Shown here piece by piece: positions 13,778 to 25,991 of a stretch of 64,000 bases of DNA (position 1 is its first letter; each line of letters starts with the position of its first letter). Source of the DNA: Antedon mediterranea (taxonomy: Eukaryota > Echinodermata > Crinoidea > Comatulida > Antedonidae). The translations under genes were made by a program, and so were the position numbers. The notes below the pieces were generated by a model. That model did not search any database and was not told the DNA's origin. It saw only the letters and a program-made list of their open reading frames with translations. The stretch lies in contig NC_092676.1 of the NCBI RefSeq assembly GCF_964355755.1, forward strand, positions 28,006,288-28,070,287, given 5' to 3'.

Positions 13778-16700
13778 GATATACATAGTTGTTTAATCGA
13801 CTTGAAACTAAAATTTATAAATAATTAAGCATAACTATCCGACTTTCTTACAGTCCTACCGTATATATTTAAAATTAATAATTTCGATATATATGGTTAA
13901 GCAATGCAATTCGAATTATTAAAAACAATTATAGGCATATTAATACAGTACATATATACACAGTGATTCAATAAAATATGATATGTATAACGATACATTT
14001 AATCAAAATACATGTTTCATTTTAAATGTGTTAGAACACAATGTTATGAATTTCCTTACAAAGTTTAAATGACATTAAGCGAAAGTAATGATGTCAATAT
14101 TAAATTTCAATTTAAAGTTATGAATCATGTATTTCATAGCTTAAAGTAAAACTTAAATATAATTTATTAACTTTCATATTATTCATAACAAAACATTTGT
14201 TAACATTCCCATGCATCGCCCTATATTTCCTCTGCGTCATCTTATCAACGCGCTTGAGGTTTACGCGCTCGAAGTTTACGCGCATTGGGAGGATTCTGGT
14301 TAATGTTTTAATTAGCATCCCCGGGAAATCCAGGGTTTGTTGTACTTTCATTATGAAATGTGACGTCACCAACATGAATTAGTGTTTATTAGTGGATCGA
14401 TATTCCCACATGGAATGGAAATGTAGGACAAAAGGCATACACAGATGCTTTCTTTTCCCGAAGAAACCTTTGCATACATCTTAGAAATATACGGTGTTAC
14501 TAGCCCTCATTGATATCCGTTTGTTGAGACGAAAACATTTACGTCTGCAGGTGAACTATATATATCTATAGGAGGTTTATAAAGTTGGCATTAGGCCCTA
14601 ATATGCCTATACATTTCTGCTAACTGTTCAAATACGGGACGAACAGAAACTTTATTAATTTACAGTCATACATGGAAACAAGTCAGATAAAAGCAAGAAA
14701 AAGGCGAAACTCCGCCCATGTATGTTATACAGTGATGAACAGAATATTAAAAATAAGATTTAAGTAAGTTTTCTATCTTCATCTTAAGACAGTAAGTCAA
14801 GGATAGCAGACTTTTCATCTGCTTTCTGGCTATAATTTCCGGATTAATTTTAAGTTTGTTTAAAACATTTATTTAAGTTACTTCAGTCTAGTTTTGTAGA
14901 TAAAAATAGTCAAATCTTCAAAACATTTCATTAAATATCTATCGAAATCGAACCGAATATAATACAATTGTATACTATCGGTAATATATTTAAATATTGC
15001 ATTGACTCAATGTCATGTTCTCATAATTTCAGATATCGGTAATAATAAAAAAAAATCTAACAGGATTGACCCCATGAATAATACATTTTTGAAAAATAAC
15101 AGAAGATGAATATGACCGAGAATGAAACAAATATAACTCCTAAGAGACTCGAACCCCGGGCTTGCCTACACGTCTAATGTCATACCATTTTGACATTCAA
15201 GTCTCAATGGAGGCCAACTACTTTGAGATTTACCGGTAAATGACGATATTTATACCCTCTAAAAATATATATAATTTGTGTATAAGTAGGCTTTGGATTA
15301 TTTATAAAAAATTGCCATAAGGCCTAAGTACAGGATTTTGCATAGATCATCGATATTTTCAAAGTTTTAATAAATGTTCCGAGTTTTATATTATGTATAA
15401 ATAATATTTTAATATGTACATTTTCAACGACCCAACATTATTAAGAAAGTAATCTACAACATACTTATTCATTTAATCTATAGGTCTATCTGAATAATGT
15501 TAATTTATTGTGTTTTAATGTGTAAATATAGTTGTATCCTACAATGTTTAAATCGGTCAATACATTTATAGGAAAACTTTATCTATCTTAAAACAAGTTT
15601 ACCTAAAAAAAAATAATTAAGTATTGAATTAAAAATATATGATTCGTCGCATTCATATTTAACTTCTTTTTAAAAACCTTATAAAACGAATCGACTTTCC
15701 TAAAACGTTGTTGAGAAAAAGTATTTTCTGACCTAATGACCAATGTGAGAAAAAAAATATTTTTGTGAGGAGAAAAAAAAAATGTTGCTTTCTGTAAAAG
15801 AAGCACATGCGTGTCGGTCGGAACTGAACAGACACAATTCACTCTTTGCTGTATATCGTTCTTCTGCAAAACATCTAATTCAATTGGGAAATGCTAGTGT
15901 CATCATATTGGAATCGAGCCCAGATTTCAACAACCAGGAAGTTAGAGAGCTACAGATTTCAGCCTCGATGTATCTTTTCATCGCAAAGACAATCAAATAT
16001 GTAAGTTCGAATAATCAAAGTGTATGAATACCATCACGGAATGATTGCCTCCTGTTTGTTGAAATTAATTTTGTCATTGAGAGCGTTTCATATTTGTTAA
16101 GCCTATAAATCTGTATTATAGTTTTGATTCGATGTTCTAATGTTAAGTAAACTTTCATTATGCCATAAACCTATCATTTACAAATTTTAAATTACAGGAA
16201 AAACAGAATAGCATATAAATAGTGCATGATACCCAAATTATTTTGTTTATATTAAATGTTTACAATGAAAAAAACAAGTTTATTTTCCTCAATTCCATAA
16301 AAATAGTAATTATTTCTTTTTCTAATGACAAAAAAATACTTAGTTTCAACATTTGGCATGGTTTACAGATGTTAAACAATTTGCTTAGGAATGTTGTTTT
16401 TGTATACTCATTATTGTTGTCGTGTTTGTGACGACAAGTGTACTGGGGCAACGCCCTTTTTGGTTGCATCACAAACGGTTGAAGGAAATGCAGAATTACC
16501 GTAGATCGTCTTAAATTAATATTACCTTGGTATTCGCAGGTTTTCTCTACTCGTCATGGTAAGATCGTTCGGAGGATGAAACAGTTCTACCGGAATAAGC
16601 ATTGAAAATGCGAGTACTGCGTAACGTTTGTGGTATATCTCATTAGTTTGGCAATTAGCAAGAATCCACAGTTTTGTCGCGGTACTTTTCAATGTGTTGC

Positions 16701-18713
16701 ACTGAGCACGTTAATAGTTCATCATCGCGGTACGCAACGGAAGTTATTGGATACAAATACGGCCAGTGTTCTTTTTCATTTTGCCCTCAGGAAATAAGAA
16801 GCAAGATACATTCTTCACAGATATATTAATGATATTCTATCATTGATCAGAGCATGGAAAAATACGTTAGGAGTTAGAGTGGCTTTCATGATGATGTTGG
16901 AATGTTTCAGCGAGAGATTATTTTTAAAATAGCGAACACATTTGCAAAACATTATGGTGTTGAAATTAAATTGAAGTATCTTTAATTGTTATTGAATATT
17001 AAAACAATTACTGAACAAAAACAACTAATTACTACTAAAACACAATTCTCACTCTAAGAAAATGTTTAACGAATAATCATCATTATTATCAATTACCCTC
17101 AACAGATGTTGTTGTGATAATCTAATTTAAAACAAGATATTTTTAAAGAATAATCAGTGTTCTGTATGAATTACAATGTTTGAAGATGGTAATCGCGTTC
17201 AACATGATATTTTTTTTAATACTTAAAAAAAACCAATCAAATAAAAATGCCTACTAAAGACGCTGTGATTTTATTCTGAAAAACACTTTTCTTTGAGTTT
17301 CTAATTTTAGCCCTATTTGAATTTAATTGATAGCTTGAATTATATTTTAAAACGTGTAGTGACATCACAGTTGATGCGTAAACAAGCACATCAACAGGTG
17401 GCGTGCAACACAAGAAACAGAACTGCGATCAATCCGCAGCAGCTGCTAGGAAGTAAACTTTCCAAAAAGCCCGCCATTTCCTGCTAGCATGGCTTCCCAA
17501 ATCGTCTGCTTGCGTAGTTGTTTTTGCATTTCAAGGATACACGCATCACAATGACTTGACAAACAAAAGTCCATATTGTCATCGGAATCGAGGTCAGAAA
17601 GTTGTTATTTATTAGAATATTGAAATAATTATCTATTCATAGAAACCCATTTTTGTAAATAGTAATAATGCAAATTAGATAAACGATGGATGTTGACCTG
17701 TTGATATTAAAAGTTAAACTGAAATTTTAAGTTATTTTCCCAAAAAATGCTGAATTCATCATCAGCAAAAAAAATCTTTACTTTTTTTCAGTTTAAATTT
17801 TAAAAAAACTCTTACTTTTTTTCTTTAGCATCATTGAAAAGAAAAAATCCACTTGCAATTTTGCTTTGTTTCAATTTATGTTGTTTCGTCTGAAAAAAAT
17901 AAAAAGATATATAATTTAATATAAATAAAAATAAACACATCATGGAAGTAAAGCTCAACTTGGTGACAATTTACACCGTTAAAATTCTATTTTTTTCGGA
18001 ATATTTGTATTTTGGTGTCTTTATTAATTAATTCTGTTAATTTTTTCCTACTTTATTTATTCAAAATACATTCGTTGCAACAAGTTATAACTTGTGGCCA
18101 AATGTCAGATTTACAAGATAGATAAAAAGCAACAAAATAATAATATAATGTTAATAATGATGTTAAGAAGTGTCGTTTTATCTAAGATGTTTTTTTTTAA
18201 CGAAAAGGAAACGATTTGTTAAATTGTATAAATATATTTAGCCTTTAACATTAAGTTAAAACATGACAGTTGTAAACGTTTGACAAAGTTTGGAATCTGA
18301 CAGAAGTATTGTTTATGTTTTGGTAGTACAACTTAGTTCATTGGGAAAGACTTAGAAATAGTTACAAGTTACAAGTATGAGTTCATTAACCTAAGCGTTA
18401 AGTAACTGTGGTAACATATTATTGTATCTTGATAATGATTAACATAGATAGCTTCTTCCCATGTGACACCGCTCCTTGACCTTTGACCTTTCAAAGGAAG
18501 TTCGATTTTTATTGAAAATTTACGAGTTGTGTGTGCAAAGAAAATGCACTGAAAGGAATGCTAAAAGATGATATGCGATGCGATATCTTTCTTATCTTAC
18601 TATAAATTATATTGAGTGTTTTTAAATTCTGAATAATGTATAGTAATTCTTCTACATAGATTGGAAACACTTTTTTGAAGAAAGGTTTTCTATTTCTGTG
18701 CTGTTTATGTATT

Positions 18714-18754
18714 GCACGCCAGGACTTGACACAGTTATGTCCGTCCTGGCGTGC
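18714..18754. repeat. Perfect 12-bp GC-rich inverted repeat
   Basis: GCACGCCAGGAC at 18714-18725 and its exact complement at 18743-18754, separated by a 17-nt loop. Unusually GC-rich for the region. Confidence 0.85.
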
Positions 18755-21700
18755 CATAGTTTGAAGAGTTAGGGTTATAATTAAGAAAAAAATACATTCT
18801 ACAAAGTGAAGCAATAATATTATTTTCCTTTCCATTTTTAGACGATACAATTTTTTGAAGAACTGTTCCGCTGTTTTGAAAAAGAGAATTCGTTATCAGC
18901 CATGGCCTGGCCATTTAAACAAAGAAAGTCAAGCAAGTACGTGACTATAGTTGGACACGTCTAACCGAGCATGGTTCCGCGCAGGCGTTTCATGACTAGA
19001 AACAACTCTGGTTAAGTAAAGTGTTGAGAGATTTTCTTCCGAAACTAGCTAGCTTAATTATGCAAACTCATTCGCTGCATTTGCTACGAACTTCACCTTA
19101 CCACCATAACTGCCAAAACCAGTTAGACTAAATGTTAAACGTATTTGTTTTTCGTCAAGGGAAAAAACTGATAAAAATAAACATCTAAGCAAACAATAAC
19201 GCTTATTTATGGTAGATTCTAAACGAGAATTCTTTAAAAATTCGTTCAAATCCAGACGGAGTACTGATATTACATAAATGTTATATTTAAAATGAAATCA
19301 GAATGAAATAAATGCGTCAAGGTAATGATATTTATGTACTGACAGACGACTAAAATGATCCAATCAAACAATTCCGTTGAGAATTGGTAGATAAAACATG
19401 GCAATTGCTTAAATTAACTTAGGTGACTGCTTGGAATGTAAAGATTAACACAAGTGTGTACAGTAGCTAAGTATTAATCAGTGATAACCGTTGAGGGCGC
19501 TGCTCATATTTATTATAATATTCGTAATTTCATAATTTTTTAATGATGCCGACGTAAAATTACATAGAAATGTAGATATAGTATAATGGTATGTATATAT
19601 TTCAATCCATTTGCATTGATATACTTTTTATTTCAATTTCCAGATTGGAAAAATGAAGTTAATTTGTGAGATCGGTAATTTTAATGTGTCCAACCGAATT
19701 GTCCACAATTAAAATAATTAAATAAAATATAAATATCCTCTGTATTTGTTTTTTCCCTATGCATGTATAAAATTAATTGACTGTTGTTTTTATTATTTCG
19801 CGGTTCAACTGAAGAGACATACTGTGAGGTATTTGTTACCAGATATGGAAGTTAACAACTAAACTACTGGGGCGTGACCAACGCAGACGATTTCTGATCC
19901 CAGTTGATATGTTATTGTTACATAGACCACCTCACTACCTCTTCCTAAGAATCTTTATAAGTGACCACCAGCTGAAGCAAAAAGTCCTTTACTAGAATAC
20001 TATTACTATCGTTTGATCCTTAATAGTAGGTTAGAAAACAGAACTTGAAAGAATCGCCGCAAGTGCAGCACAACAGGGCTCCATCAACTCAATTACGTAG
20101 CGTATGAACTGTTACCACTTTCGCGCCATGCTCTCGATCTTCTGCTCACTGCGCGTAGAAACATAATCGTTTCATAGTAATTTCACCGATGCTTTAGATG
20201 ACAAGAAATAAGGCAGCCGTGCCTCGAATTAACTTACAAAAACACTAAATATTTGGATAGTTTGTGTGCAGATTTCTGATAAACCTACAACTAGAGAAAA
20301 ATGGTATTTTGTCCCTTATATGCATTTCTGTTGCGTACCAGTTGTTTGGTCCCATATGGTTTGAGGTTGATTGTCTTTCGAGAAAGCGGTATCGTGTAAA
20401 TTGGTTGTCAGTCGTCGGAAAGATGATACCTTACAAGCAACAAAAAGCAAAAACATACAGAATTCTTATATGTTAGTTGTCACCCATAATAACAATTTCC
20501 AGTTTGAAGTTACAGAATTCTCGTGCAAGCATTGAATTTCAACAGGATAATGTTTCTATTTCAATCCGTTTATTGTATGACAGCCCGGTGTTGGTATAAA
20601 ATAAATGACGGATAGCAGACCTGTTGATATATAAAGCATAAGTACTTACAAATTGTGGTGGAATATGTCGGCATTAATAATGATCAAAATCAGGTATAAA
20701 AAATGGTCCTGTAAAGTACCTTCTTACCCAACACAACACACAATTCCTACATCTAATATCTATATTTTATTCTATATAATCATGGAGTAAAAAACTGGTT
20801 TAACAAAAAAAGAAACGGCAAAAAGCAACTTCCTGTTAGTTATGGCCTATACTGATGTAACACGGTTCCTTTACCATCATTTGACGTTTTGGCAAATAAC
20901 CATTTTTCTCATTATGACCATAAATATTGTACTATTACTGTACCAGGTACAGGATAAAACTCAAGACTAGTACGGTATGTCAGCAGTAAAATGGGTCAAA
21001 AATGCTTAGTATAAATGCATATATGGTGCGTCAACATTATTACGAAATAATTGAAAACTACCGTAACAAAAAAAAAAAGAAATAAATTATTTTGTGTACA
21101 TTTATACACCACATAACTTATCACATTTATGTATATTTATGTTATGTAATATGCCGTTAAAAAAGTAAATTCAATACAATTTTTAAACGAAAATCAAAAT
21201 TCAACGAAACAACTTTAAATATCAAACCATGATGCTTTCCTTCATCAAAACCAGGTTTTTTTAAAATTAATAATAATAATAATTATTATTTTACAACTCC
21301 ATGATCAAACGTACTGACATAGATCAGAATGATAAGAACAGGAAAAGGCCAAATGTCAATGAAAGAATTTACTAATCATATGGCCTAAGTAAAATAAATA
21401 AATAAAAATTAAAATGTGTAAATCAGTAGTAATACATAACTTTTATTTTTAAAACTATAGCAGATATTGTGCTTAGAAATATTATTATTTTATAAATAAA
21501 TATTTTGTAAATAAAATAATTGATTTGCCTTTATTATTATTTTTTCTAATTATTTGGCCTCATACTTTCAACCGACAGTCACAGGCACTTGAAAAACAAA
21601 TTAAAAAATCTTATCAAGTTGTTGACTGTGTGAAAATGTAGGCCTTTTGTTATCTTTTGTTATTGAATTGCTATTGAATTAACATTTCATTGATTAAGGT

Positions 21701-22366
21701 ACAGTAATAATATGACAAATAATTTATTGTAGTAGGCCTATCCGTTACATAGGAAGTAAAAGTAAGGAAGTCGGGCGGGGAATTCAAACGGTGGCGGCAC
21801 TGGGTCTAAGGGTAATTAGCTCGTCTAACAACTACCGTGTTTCCTTTGTATCTCTAAGTTTTGATATATCAATTTGACCGTTTTATCTTATCATTTGAAT
21901 GAAAAAGCACGACCGGCCTTCCTTCAATTTGTAATATAATTTTGAGGACGATCTTCTCTCAGGAACTTAACGATCTTTAACCCGTGTGAACCAAACCGTA
22001 ATCTTCCTGAGACATATATCTTGTCATTACTGTTTTAAATACAACCATTATTATCTCTTGCTACATACAACCTATGATATTGATTAAACTTTCCAAAATA
22101 TTAGACAACTCACTGGCAGGACCATGTGCTCAAATCTTCTCAGAAATCCGGACGTTTATTTCAATAGCATTCAGCCGGAAGTTTATAGTTGTCAATATAA
22201 TTATGCCATAGGTCTAAAAACATAGCTTCATATTAGAAATAATGTAGCCAAATAACTTGATTTGGATCATAGAGATTTATAGGAGGAGAATATCTCTATG
22301 TTTTAACGTAGGCTATAGCAATAATATTAAAATAGATAATTTAAGTTAGAGCAAAGGTTTTAAAGG

Positions 22367-22684
22367 TTTTACCGTAATTATTCGAATAAACATCCCGCCA
22401 CATGCATTATGCCTATATACAAACTATTTATATTTGTAGTAGAATTCATTGATTAACATGATCTACAATTTATCAAGCATTTTGATACAATTTTTATTAT
22501 AATTTATCGCTCCTTGATATTAATTGTTTTGTGTTTTTTCATATCTAGGGGGAATTTATCATTTTGATTATACTAACATAATTACACCCAAAAAAATAAA
22601 CACCTTTCTCGAATAAAATCCTCTCTAAAAACCATCCTGGACAATAAACTCCACGAGGAGTTTATTCGAATGAATACGGTAAAA
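22367..22684. mobile_element. MITE-like element, family C
   Basis: The element is about 318 bp with terminal inverted repeats: left TTTTACCGTAATTATTCGAA and right complement TTTTACCGTATTCATTCGAA, both followed by TAAAC. An inner hairpin (AATAAACTCC/GGAGTTTATT, 22643-22666) sits at the right end. No coding capacity. Confidence 0.65.
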
Positions 22685-24387
22685 TAATAATAACACCAAA
22701 ATAGGATGTTCTTCTAGTTAGAGGCTATAAGATATACTGCTAAGTACACCTAAAACATAAGTTTCACTATTTTACAAAACATACTGATGGTAGATATCGG
22801 TTGCCCGAGTATTTTCTTTTTCTTAAAATGTGGTGTACTGAAACAAAGTAGATTCTTTAACAATAAATCATTCCCAAACCGGAGATAACCACCAGATTTC
22901 TAGGACATTTTTCTCTGAAAGCCACTAATCTCCAATGTTACCGTACACCGGTTTTAGGAGGGGGTTGTGGGCGGGGGTTTACATCGGTACATGGGACGGT
23001 GTGTCATTCACCCTAGGTCAAGGTTAACTTCTGTTCTTAGAAATATTAAGCCATGTTTATTGTTTGCTTTTTGTGGTTTCTATAAATAATGTTTTGATGT
23101 GACATTATTTCCATCTTTTGATTTCGTTTTATAATGTTAATTAATAAAAAACAAAGTACATGATTAAAATAAATGTGAATCAGTAATATTTGAAATTCAA
23201 ATAATAAACAATAAGAGGCCTATACAACATAACTAATATAAGGACTTTAATATATTTTACGGTATTTCTATCTTGATTTTACCATGCTGCATTTGATTTT
23301 AGCTTTTATCCAATGAATGCAGTTTTGATATTCTAAATCGAAATATTAAATTAAATAATACCACAAATGTAAACATAATTGTTCTCATTGTTTGTCAGTA
23401 CAGTCTCATTTCAAGCCTTTTTAGCTGCTTATGAAGCAAAAATTAAATATTTATGCGTATTATATACATTTGTAATAAACTTTAAATACAGAATATGCGT
23501 AGTGTGTAATATAATATTTTTTTATGAAATTAAATGAATATTGGGTTGATTTAGTTGAAGAGACCACGAGAGTGGAGGAATTTATCTTAAATGATAAAGT
23601 ACAAGTTGAGGTATTTTATTTTGAGGACTTCCAATGAAAATATATCAGGGGTTTAATAAAAACAAACACTTTAATTTAAAATAAGTGTATTCATCTCCAA
23701 TGACACTCTTACAGATATCCAACTGCTTTGGATACGAATGCACACGTTTTACCTTACACCATAACCAAATTCTGTTATTTTGCAATTTTCAGTTAACCTA
23801 ATTTATAAACCAGTCTTCACATATAAGAAAATTTGTATAACATTTCAATTGAAATTGCCAAAAATTAAAAGGGAAATAAGAATAATTCTTATATAAGTTT
23901 AAGCAATCAGATAAATTAATACTAAAGTGTCTCAATTGAATTATTGTATTAAATCAAGCATATAGTGAAAAGGATGTGAAAGAAAAATTATTTTTTACAA
24001 TTATTCGTATCGTAAGTATGTAAGTTCTTGGTTTTATATAATACACTGCAGAAATTTTAATTGTCATTTTATACTGTATGTTACTGAAAGTTTCGAATGA
24101 AATAAAAAGTAGGTTTCCACCAGCGAGGAAAAAGAAGCAAATGAATGAATAAAAAAACAATCTTAATTTTAATCTGTTTGAAACCAGAAAATAAGACAAG
24201 AATATTTAGTAACTTACGCGAGCAGAACAACTCAAGCATGGTAATGTACGAATTCACTGTAATGTTTTGCTAAATATATAACGCAATAAAACTGACAACG
24301 AGATAACAAGTGTTCAGTTATGTCCGAAAGCATCGCCACTGACTTTCCTTGTATTTGCTAAGCAACAACATATCAATTGCTTTGACG

Positions 24388-24433
24388 AATTTAACCAACA
24401 CAAAAAGAATTTAACAAACACAAAGAGAATTTC
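24388..24433. repeat. Short direct repeat, 20 bp x 2.3
   Basis: GAATTTAACCAACACAAAAA and a near copy follow each other, then a third partial GAATTT. Confidence 0.6.
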
Positions 24434-25533
24434 ATTTCAAAAGAAATATTTATTGCTTAATATAAGGTTCAATTGTTTTCTATCTACTTATTTACATGAC
24501 GTAACTTTGTTCACCTTTTCTTACCTAAATACTTACAAGGCACATTTAAAAAACGTTTATATTAAACAACTTATTTTTATTTTTTTCAGTTAAAATCTTC
24601 AGAGCATTTTTAAGATGCACTGTCGCTGTGAAAAATATTTGTACAAGACAATGAATTGAATTTTTCTCATAACGAACAACATAAATTATCAACTTTCAAC
24701 AAGAAAAAAGATCGTAATAAGCAGCTTTGTTGGTATTAAGCATTTAAATATTCAATTTTCAAGATCTATTTTTTCCATTGAAAGTTAACTTATCTATAAA
24801 TACCATATCATTAATTCACATTTGATTGTTTAGTCGTATGAGTGGCACAGTTGTTAAGTAGTACATTATTCTAGACACTGTGTACAACTTGCATGTTAAA
24901 TAAACCTTATTTATTATTTCATTCCCACTATTTTAGTTCGTAGAATTTGACATAAAACATATTTCATTCAAATAATTAAAATAATTATTTTTTCTTTCCC
25001 TTTTCCATTTTACTTTATATCAAAAATGGATGAATTCACAATTTAATTTATATCAACTTGAGCCATATTTAACGGTAGAAACTTAGTCGCATTATCTCTC
25101 AATTTGCATATTCATATCGTAAAATCGTATTGGTCCTTATAGTCTCAACGATCGTTTCAATATTATTTTAGTACATGTATAATTTACTCTCATTTGTTTT
25201 TCTACAAATAACACAAACAAATTAGCATTGTCAACTTGGATTTGACTCAATACAAGACCAAACCAACACGTGTTGATTGCCAAATTACATTTTGGATTTG
25301 ACTCAATACAAGACTAAAACCGATGACGATGATAAACATTACTTATGACTATCCATCACCGGTTTTTTCTTCTGGTCAAGTTGTAAATTAAAAAACCAAG
25401 TAATTATTTTACTTAATATTTCGCACTTAAATCACTGGATGGACTTCTCTACTGAAGGAAACGGAACATTATAGTACATGTGTATCATGTGTACAGTGCT
25501 AATAAATACAATAATTTTACCCGTTCAATCTTG

Positions 25534-25539
25534 TTTATT
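25534..25539 (-). terminator. Candidate polyadenylation signal of the Alx gene (AATAAA)
   Basis: AATAAA on the minus strand lies 33 nt beyond the Alx stop codon. A 3' UTR that short would be unusual for a developmental regulator, so further signals downstream (for example near 24905) may also be used. Weak evidence in AT-rich sequence. Confidence 0.3.
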
Positions 25540-25571
25540 ATTTATACTATGGACACGATGAAACTATAATT

Positions 25572-25991
25572 TTAAGAATAAGCATTTATTAAGCTGATTG
25601 CACTGTGTTCTTTAGCTTTCAGACGAAGTGCTGCGATGCTGTTTGTACGCCTTTCTGATTCACCAGAGAGAATTGGTGCTGGTGCGGCGGGCATTATAAT
25701 GCCCGGATGACCATTAGAGATCATTGGTGAATTACTATATGGTACATGCGCAGACTGACTCGTCATGTTATTGATGTTGCTCATATTCATGTTTGTCATG
25801 TGCGAAATGTTTGACAGATTAGCCATGGAATTCATTCCCATATAGTTCGGTAGGCCATTTTGTGCGACCATACATGACCCGTTTGACATAGACACAGACG
25901 GCGACTGCGCATAACCTCCTTGCATCGGACTCATTGTGTTGATTGAATTTATTCCGGCCATTTGCGGGGACCATCCATTAGATGCAGTGAC
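25572..25991 (-). CDS. Alx: Alx coding exon 4 (low-complexity region and OAR motif)
   Basis: This last coding exon encodes residues 209-347 and a stop. The acceptor is TTTATAG before GTCACTGC, phase 0. It begins [10 protein letters not shown] and then has a Met/Asn/Ser-rich low-complexity stretch with repeated SN, MN and NM pairs (about 219-290). A Pro/Ala-rich bit (PAAPAPI) leads to [16 protein letters not shown], the OAR motif found at the C-terminus of Alx, Arx, Prx, Otp and related proteins. There it modulates activation and DNA binding. Eight or so residues follow the motif. Composition is more G+C-rich than the flanks, as expected of coding sequence. Confidence 0.93.
   Translation of the reverse strand, partial: VTASNGWSPQMAGINSINTMSPMQGGYAQSPSVSMSNGSCMVAQNGLPNYMGMNSMANLSNISHMTNMNMSNINNMTSQSAHVPYSNSPMISNGHPGIIMPAAPAPILSGESERRTNSIAALRLKAKEHSAISLINAYS

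Larger units (their letters stand above)
3342..25533. other. Noncoding: about 22 kb between the two Alx-type genes
   Basis: This region holds the presumed 3' flank of the right-hand Alx gene and the promoter side of the left-hand one. No convincing coding exon was found; open frames here are short, AT-rich and unlike known families. Recognisable contents are a duplicated AT-rich block (8892-9050), CG-alternating motifs (5218, 8601, 12825), a 21-bp palindrome (13757-13777), a strong hairpin (18714-18754), a MITE-like element (22367-22684) and a small direct repeat (24388-24433). Enhancers of either gene may lie here, but none can be named from sequence alone. Confidence 0.6.

Noticed and set aside
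15130-15200. tRNA-like box on the minus strand (GGTTCGAGTCT)
   Set aside because: Only a B-box-like motif is present; no acceptor stem or anticodon arm could be built, so at best an old tRNA-derived SINE scrap.
15782-16027. Plus-strand ORF of 81 residues
   Set aside because: It starts just after an A-rich run, has no recognised family and lacks supporting splice sites.
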